Shown: piece after piece, positions 59,547-64,000 of the stretch
Position numbering within the stretch: the first letter of the stretch is position 1
Layout of the letters: the number at the start of each line of letters is the position of its first letter
Source of the DNA: Meishania sp964351985
GTDB taxonomy: Bacteria > Bacteroidota > Bacteroidia > Flavobacteriales > Flavobacteriaceae
DNA length: 64,000 nucleotides
Direction: 5' to 3'
Assembly (NCBI GenBank): GCA_964351985.1
Contig: CAYGPR010000015.1
Location: 11,589-75,588 of the forward strand
Notes under the pieces: generated by a model
What the model saw: only the letters and a program-made list of their open reading frames with translations
What the model was told of the DNA's origin: nothing
Database searches by the model: none
Position numbers and translations under genes: made by a program

Positions 59547-61016
59547 TTATCGTCCCGCTGTTTCCCTGAGTTGTACCGTACTATCGTTCAAACGTATTTT
59601 CAACCAATCGAGCATCTTTTTATTCAACCTCTCCTTTTGGTCGGCTTGTAAATCACTGTTCCATTTAATCTCAAAAATCGTAAGCGTATCGGTGTTTTTG
59701 AAATTTGTGCGCACCGCATTGGCATATTCAATCGATTCAAGATTTTCATAGTTCGCTTTTGCCTCTGCGCTTACACTACTGAACGGAATCTGTTTTCCGG
59801 CATATCTTTTATAGCGGTTCAATTCGTTTTCAAGCAACTTAATCTTATCATCCTTACCCAACAATACGTTTTTCTGTGATTCGTAAAGTTCGTTCACATA
59901 TTTAAGTTGGTCCAGCTCCTCATTGCCACCTCCTTGGATTATTTTCAAATCACAATCTTTCAATTTTGAAAATTCGCCCATTTGCGATTTCCATGTGGCA
60001 ATAACATTCTCGGGCACAGTTTCATTTCCCATAAAAACAAGTTCTATCATCGGGTTTTTACCCTCTCTATACTCAATGTCGGTAAAATCTTCCATAAACC
60101 TTCCGGATTCTGAAAACTGATACGGTGCCACTTTTTCCTCGATAAATTCTTGGGCCTGATTTCTGAACAGCGATTCTTGAAGGGCTCCCCAGAAAGTAAT
60201 CCCTGCAGGAATCATCACCAAAACGGCCAAAGCAGAAGCGACCCTACCGATAAAACGTCTTCGTTGCGAATTCGCGTAACGCACCATCGGAAAACGCAAT
60301 AGCTTGATGACCAAAAAAGTTGCCAAGGCAATGAAAATTGTATTGATCGTAAAGAGATACATAGCTCCCCACGCGAATTTGTAATTACCGATGGCAAGTC
60401 CGAAACCTACCGTACAAAGGGGCGGCATCAGTGCGGTAGCGATCGCCACACCAAAAATCACCGAGGCGATAGTTCCTTTTTTCGCCCGTGCGATCACCAA
60501 GGCCAAACCACCAAAAAAAGCAATCAATACATCACGAATGTCCGGTGCGGTACGTGCCAATAGTTCCGATGATTCGTCTTTTAACGGAAACAGATAGAAA
60601 AATAAAAATGCCGTAAGTACACTCAATACCACCATCACGGTGAAATTTTTCAACGAACGCCGTAGGGTATCGATATCATTAATGGCCAAAGACATGCCTA
60701 GACCTAATATCGGGCCCATCAAGGGAGAAATTAACATCGCACCGATTACGACCGCCGTGGAGTTGGCGTTTAACCCGACCGAAGCGATAAAAATCGAGCA
60801 GATTAAAATCCATGAGGTATGGCCTTTGAAGGGAATATCGGCAATAATGGCCTCCTTAGTAGCATCTTGATCCGTATTGGGGCGTATATCCAAAAGTTCC
60901 TTCAAGAACTTTTTGGTGCTTTCCAGAAGTCCCTTAAAATCCCTTTTTACTTCCTCTTTACTTTCAGAAGGTGCCTCGGTAGGGGTAATATTATCTTGGT
61001 TCAGATTTTCGCTCAT
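59547..61016 (-). CDS. DUF389 membrane protein
   Basis: 489 residues. An acidic N-terminal stretch, then six or so helices with the DUF389 pattern: TSWILICSIFIASVGLNANSTAVVIGAMLISPLMGPILGLGMS near 70 and FGVAIATALMPPLCTVGFGLA near 190. The C-terminal 200 residues after the last helix are predicted soluble with a coiled-coil-like part (KDDKIKLLENELNRY). The family is widespread and of unknown role. It is 7 bases upstream of nothing on its 3' side; the preceding gene manC reads toward it with 6 bases between, so both may be co-transcribed. Confidence 0.87.
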   Translation of the reverse strand: MSENLNQDNITPTEAPSESKEEVKRDFKGLLESTKKFLKELLDIRPNTDQDATKEAIIADIPFKGHTSWILICSIFIASVGLNANSTAVVIGAMLISPLMGPILGLGMSLAINDIDTLRRSLKNFTVMVVLSVLTAFLFFYLFPLKDESSELLARTAPDIRDVLIAFFGGLALVIARAKKGTIASVIFGVAIATALMPPLCTVGFGLAIGNYKFAWGAMYLFTINTIFIALATFLVIKLLRFPMVRYANSQRRRFIGRVASALAVLVMIPAGITFWGALQESLFRNQAQEFIEEKVAPYQFSESGRFMEDFTDIEYREGKNPMIELVFMGNETVPENVIATWKSQMGEFSKLKDCDLKIIQGGGNEELDQLKYVNELYESQKNVLLGKDDKIKLLENELNRYKRYAGKQIPFSSVSAEAKANYENLESIEYANAVRTNFKNTDTLTIFEIKWNSDLQADQKERLNKKMLDWLKIRLNDSTVQLRETAGR

Positions 61017-61022
61017 AGCTGG

Positions 61023-62105
61023 TTATGCATATTGATCCCCGAAGGTATCCTTTACTTTGTTCAAAACCTGTTTGATATCTTGCTCCTTTGATTTGGGGTA
61101 AATGAGCAGAACTTCTTCTTTATCAACGATAATATAATCGTTGAGACCGTCCACAACTATGATTTTACCTTTTGGGGAACGGATCATATTGCCCTGCGCA
61201 TCTTCGCTGAGTACCTTGCCGTTCACCACCGCATTGTTGCTGTCGTCTTTATCGAGCTTGTCATAGAGCGAGCCCCATGTGCCCAAATCGTTCCAATCGA
61301 ATGTGGCGGGAAGCACAAAAATGGATTTTGAAGGTTCCAAAATGGCATAATCGATAGAAATATTCTCTGCTTTCGCATAGTTTTCCTGAATAAAGTCCCA
61401 TTCCGTTTCGGTATTGTAGGAAGCCGTTCCGGACTCAAAAAGTTGGTATTGTTCAGGTTGATATTTTTGAAATGCGTTTACGATGGTTTTTACGCTCCAC
61501 ATGAAGATACCGGCGTTCCAAAGAAAATTACCTTGTGCCAAAAATTCCTTTGCGGTCTCATAATCAGGTTTTTCGCGGAACTGATTTACCTCTTTCAGTT
61601 CATCGCTACTTCCTTTCTCAAATTCGATATATCCAAAACCGGTATTCGGAAAAGTTGGCTGTATACCCAAGGTACAGAGCACCTCTTCACTTTCGCACTT
61701 TTCAAAACAAAGGGTAACATCACGCGCAAAGGCAACTTCGTCCTCGATCCAGTGATCGCTAGGCGCCACTATCATAACTCCATCAGGATTCATCTTTTGA
61801 ATTTTCAGGGCCGCATACAAGATACAAGGTGCCGTGTTGCGCATGGCTGGTTCGAGAACCACCTGTTCTTGTTTTACCAAGGGCAGTTGCTCAAGCACCA
61901 AGTCATTGTAACGTTCGTTGGTCAGGATCAAGATATTCTCCGTAGGCACAAATTTGTTGAGTCGTTTAAAAGTCTTTTGGATCAGGGTATCGCCCGTACC
62001 CAACATATCGTGAAACTGTTTTGGGTTTTCGCTGGTACTGATCGGCCAAAATCGGGATCCGACACCGCCTGCCATTAGAACCGCATAGTAATTCTTATTC
62101 TTCAT
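61023..62105 (-). CDS. manC: mannose-1-phosphate guanylyltransferase
   Basis: 360 residues from the ATG at 62105 (the frame is open to 62126 through a repeat). Makes GDP-mannose for surface glycans. Motifs: VLMAGGVGSRFWPISTSENPKQF near 10 (nucleotide loop), MIVAPSDHWIEDE near 108 and the sugar-binding WNAGIFMWSV near 196 with NTGFGYIEFE before it. No phosphomannose isomerase domain follows, so it is the short type. GDP-mannose from it could supply glycosylation such as that by the GT117-like protein, though the genes are far apart. Confidence 0.94.
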   Translation of the reverse strand: MKNKNYYAVLMAGGVGSRFWPISTSENPKQFHDMLGTGDTLIQKTFKRLNKFVPTENILILTNERYNDLVLEQLPLVKQEQVVLEPAMRNTAPCILYAALKIQKMNPDGVMIVAPSDHWIEDEVAFARDVTLCFEKCESEEVLCTLGIQPTFPNTGFGYIEFEKGSSDELKEVNQFREKPDYETAKEFLAQGNFLWNAGIFMWSVKTIVNAFQKYQPEQYQLFESGTASYNTETEWDFIQENYAKAENISIDYAILEPSKSIFVLPATFDWNDLGTWGSLYDKLDKDDSNNAVVNGKVLSEDAQGNMIRSPKGKIIVVDGLNDYIIVDKEEVLLIYPKSKEQDIKQVLNKVKDTFGDQYA

Positions 62106-62108
62106 TTT

Positions 62109-62145
62109 ATCTGTCATTCCGAGCAAAGCGAAGGAATTCGCCTAT
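62109..62145. repeat. short repeat with GTCATTCCGAGCAAAGCGAAGGAATT
   Basis: GTCATTCCGAGC followed by GAAGGAATTC, a degenerate member of the ATTCC...GGAAT palindromes of this genome. It explains the spurious N-terminal codons of manC. Confidence 0.55.
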
Positions 62146-62152
62146 CGTCGCT

Positions 62153-62755
62153 CTATGTTTTTATAACTTCCACCTCGGCATTCGGCTGAAAGAGATATAC
62201 CCGACCTGAATTCACCTCAACACACTCGTACCGTTTAACCCTTTTGTTACCTTTTTTATAAAGCTTTCCGTTGTAAAGTCTGAAAATGCTGCCATGGGGT
62301 ATTTCAAAAACGTAAGATCTACTTGGATGTTGTACATCGAACTGTTTCAATGCCAAAGATAATGTAGCATCGGTATCACTGCTCGCTTTAGGATTTTTAA
62401 AATGCCGTGCCAAGAGCGGTAGCAATTTTGACGGAAACACTTCGGGCCGAAGAAAAGGAAGCATTAGATATTGAAAGGTTTTCTTCCATTCAAGCCCATG
62501 GGGCTTAATGCGCCGACCGTATTTTTCAAAGGCCACCAAATGGGCAATTTCATGGATCAGGGTAATTAAAAATCGATATTTGTTCAGGGTAGCATTAACT
62601 GTAATTTGGTGCAAGCCGTTGGGCAACTTTCTATAATCCCCATGTCGTGTCACCCGTTGGTTTACGATTTTTAGGTGAACGCCCGTCTGTTTTATCAATT
62701 CAAGACAGGGCGCTACGGATCTTTCGGGCAGGTATTTTTGGAGGGTACTATCCAT
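62153..62755 (-). CDS. SprT-like metalloprotease-type protein
   Basis: 200 residues. The zinc motif HEIAHL (ITLIHEIAHLVAFEKYG near 86) with the downstream KPHGLEWKKTFQYL (third ligand His) matches the SprT/Spartan-like fold. The C-terminal zinc-ribbon cysteines of the classical SprT proteins are missing; instead a basic segment (LYKKGNKRVKRYECVEV) is present. Bacterial SprT proteins are poorly known; a DNA-protein crosslink role would be an extrapolation from Spartan. Upstream of manC with 47 bases and a repeat between. Confidence 0.87.
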   Translation of the reverse strand: MDSTLQKYLPERSVAPCLELIKQTGVHLKIVNQRVTRHGDYRKLPNGLHQITVNATLNKYRFLITLIHEIAHLVAFEKYGRRIKPHGLEWKKTFQYLMLPFLRPEVFPSKLLPLLARHFKNPKASSDTDATLSLALKQFDVQHPSRSYVFEIPHGSIFRLYNGKLYKKGNKRVKRYECVEVNSGRVYLFQPNAEVEVIKT

Positions 62756-62992
62756 TAGTACAAAAATAGCGATTAAGCGATTCTATAATTAGAGGAAATC
62801 TGTAATTTCTAGCTGTAAATGAGGGTACGAAAAAACAAAAATAGCTACATAGGCACCTAAGTTGGTGTTATATACCTATAAAAGTTAAGTATATGCCAAG
62901 TTAGCCATAAGCTGAAAAGACCGCACAACAATAAACTTATCGACAGAAAATAATCTTATCACTTCTAGAATATTTTGAAATAAATTTTTAAT
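62756..62992. other. AT-rich gap before the redoxin module; nothing coding seen
   Basis: No open frame with coding character. Base composition shifts to higher AT from about 62780 on and stays so through the next two genes, unlike the preceding ones. Confidence 0.45.
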
Positions 62993-63009
62993 AGTTAGGA
63001 TTCCTTACT
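62993..63009. promoter_or_regulatory. palindromic operator candidate AGTTAGGATTCCTTACT
   Basis: A 17-base palindrome with one mismatched pair (AGTnAGGA-centre-TCCTnACT). It abuts and overlaps by one base the TATATTTG element at 63009-63016, an ideal place for a repressor. The word AGTTAGGATTCC recurs at 63301 and inverted at 63325. Confidence 0.65.
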
Positions 63010-63016
63010 ATATTTG
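63009..63016 (+). promoter_or_regulatory. -7 promoter element of the redoxin gene
   Basis: TATATTTG, exact match to TAnnTTTG, 35 bases upstream of the ATG at 63052, overlapped by the operator candidate. Confidence 0.65.
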
Positions 63017-63051
63017 TGGCGCAATTATGCATTAATTTAAAATATATTAAA

Positions 63052-63285
63052 ATGAGTAAATCAATTTTTTATCACGCAGGATGTCCAGTTTGTGTAAGCG
63101 TAGAACACGACATCATAAATTTAGTTGGAGCCGACAATGTTGAAGTTGTCAACATTGGCGAAAACCGAGCAAGAATATCTGAAGCTGAAAAAGCAGGTGT
63201 TAATTCTGTACCAGCATTGGTAACACCAAATGGTAATACACTACACATCAATTTTGGTGCCTCCATGGCAGACATAAAAGGATAA
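63052..63285 (+). CDS. small thioredoxin/glutaredoxin-like protein with CPVC motif
   Basis: 77 residues from the ATG at 63052. A redoxin-type fold start: KSIFYHAGCPVCVSVEHDI, with the CPVC active site at about residues 10-13, then a beta-alpha unit and the cis-proline equivalent in GVNSVPALVTPNG near 55. No signal peptide, so cytosolic. It is smaller than glutaredoxin 3 (about 82) but complete at both ends. The role is not known; the operator-controlled promoter and the exported neighbour suggest an inducible two-gene response. Confidence 0.82.
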   Translation: MSKSIFYHAGCPVCVSVEHDIINLVGADNVEVVNIGENRARISEAEKAGVNSVPALVTPNGNTLHINFGASMADIKG

Positions 63286-63300
63286 TTTTTTAAACCATAT

Positions 63301-63336
63301 AGTTAGGATTCCTAATTTAAGGATGGAATCCTAACT
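63301..63336. promoter_or_regulatory. inverted pair of AGTTAGGATTCC words upstream of the secreted protein gene
   Basis: AGTTAGGATTCC at 63301-63312 and GGAATCCTAACT at 63325-63336 are perfect 12-base inverted arms with a 12-base spacer. It may be a double operator, or a hairpin after the redoxin gene, or both. Same word as the operator at 62993. Confidence 0.65.
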
Positions 63337-63353
63337 TCTTAAAGCAATTCACA

Positions 63354-64000
63354 ATGAAATCAATATTATTAATACTTTCAGCAACATTACTTCTAAGTAC
63401 TAGTACATCTTGTGCACAAGAGAATGAATACAAAAATGACGACTTCAAGATTAATGAAGTAAGCGTAAGTCACGAACCCAATCTCGGAGTTACTATTTGG
63501 GAACTAAGTGTCAATGGAAAAGCAGGAAAAACAACACCGACAAAAGTTGGTCAACTTGATGGCGCACCAGTTTTAGGATATGTATTTCCAACTAGTTTAA
63601 AACCGACAGACGTAGGTTTTAATCAAACAGATGGTATTGTAGCACTTGCCCTAACATCTCATCCCGATTTTGACGATACACCTTTGTGGGACGAGAATAA
63701 CGACCAAGTATATAATAACGATGGTGTTATTTGGCATCCTCATTGGGTAATACTTCACGAAGATAAAAGAGTCAGAGGTGGTCTTTCTGTTAAACAATTC
63801 AAGAAAGCAGATGAAACAGTTGTTCTGCCACCAACAAACCCAGGAATGCCCATGTATATGGATTCACCAGGTTATCCAGTTACTACAAAAAGTAATACTA
63901 TAAAAGTTATAGTTCCCGATTACCGAATGAACAACAAAACGGATTTCAACTATGATGGAGTAACAGCATTTATGAAGGTAAATACCAGTAATGAAAATCT
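63354..64000 (+). CDS. secreted protein of unknown family, 3' end outside window
   Basis: About 215 residues visible, frame open to the right edge. A signal peptide with Cys (ILLILSATLLLSTSTSCAQ) suggests a lipoprotein. The mature sequence is polar and rich in Asn, Asp and Pro, with segments TIWELSVNGKAGKT, TSHPDFDDTPLWDENND and IWHPHWVILHEDKRVRGG, the last carrying several His that could bind metal. I do not recognise the family. It is 69 bases after the redoxin gene and preceded by the shared operator word. Confidence 0.75.
   Translation, partial: MKSILLILSATLLLSTSTSCAQENEYKNDDFKINEVSVSHEPNLGVTIWELSVNGKAGKTTPTKVGQLDGAPVLGYVFPTSLKPTDVGFNQTDGIVALALTSHPDFDDTPLWDENNDQVYNNDGVIWHPHWVILHEDKRVRGGLSVKQFKKADETVVLPPTNPGMPMYMDSPGYPVTTKSNTIKVIVPDYRMNNKTDFNYDGVTAFMKVNTSNEN

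Noticed and set aside
61443..62078. 211-residue open frame antisense to manC
   Set aside because: Lies wholly within the conserved manC frame and shows no family features; likely a shadow.

Overview
The window reads as chromosomal DNA of a marine-type member of the Flavobacteriaceae (Bacteroidota). The signs are: proteins with flavobacterial family membership (DUF5686, DUF2723/GT117, DUF1080, PafA-type phosphatase, two-gene MetH, DUF2061 at the head of a sulfate operon); promoters of the Bacteroidota form TAnnTTTG with almost no Shine-Dalgarno sequences; and many short palindromic dispersed repeats of the GTCATTGCGAG and TTCGGCTCCGCTCAG kinds. No rRNA, tRNA, CRISPR array, prophage, transposase or replication origin was seen.

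Layout. 1-10.7 kb: minus-strand envelope and catabolic genes (M20 peptidase cut by the window edge, GT117-like glycosyltransferase, a membrane-bound LuxR-type regulator, DUF1080 and amidohydrolase lipoproteins, a serine hydrolase carrying an in-frame repeat insertion, a head-GIN protein, a PagL-like deacylase). 10.8-33.8 kb: a sulfur and methionine supercluster, all on the minus strand apart from one M1 peptidase. It holds metF and a two-gene methionine synthase behind a SAM-I riboswitch; a long assimilatory sulfate operon (DUF2061, cysH, cysD, cysN, a sulfite reductase with a HEPN-like tail, cobA, siroheme synthase N-domain, ferredoxin-NADP reductase) next to an Rrf2 regulator; metZ, a MetX-aspartokinase-homoserine dehydrogenase fusion and metY behind a second SAM-I riboswitch; and metK behind what looks like a SAM-II aptamer with a folded expression platform.

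34-48 kb: nucleoside kinase, App1 phosphatase, TonB, membrane and soluble pyrophosphatases, DUF5686 outer-membrane protein, pdhB, etfBA, a bifunctional nuclease and a NupC transporter. 48-62.8 kb: a broken four-helix-bundle gene in a repeat-bounded cassette, thyA, a flavodoxin-type reductase, egtB-egtD for ergothioneine, DUF427, a CBM48 protein, a PLP enzyme, folA, murI, pafA, mlaEF, DUF389, manC and a SprT-like protein. 62.8-64 kb: a more AT-rich module with a CPVC redoxin and a secreted protein of unknown family, sharing a 12-base operator-like word.

How it fits together: the sulfate operon makes sulfide, MetX-ThrA supplies activated homoserine, MetY/MetZ join the two, MetH/MetF methylate homocysteine, and MetK makes SAM, which is predicted to feed back through three riboswitches of two classes. 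A repeated CTAT-N7-ATAG dyad is a plausible operator for the Rrf2 protein. Ergothioneine synthesis and the CPVC redoxin add further sulfur or redox functions.
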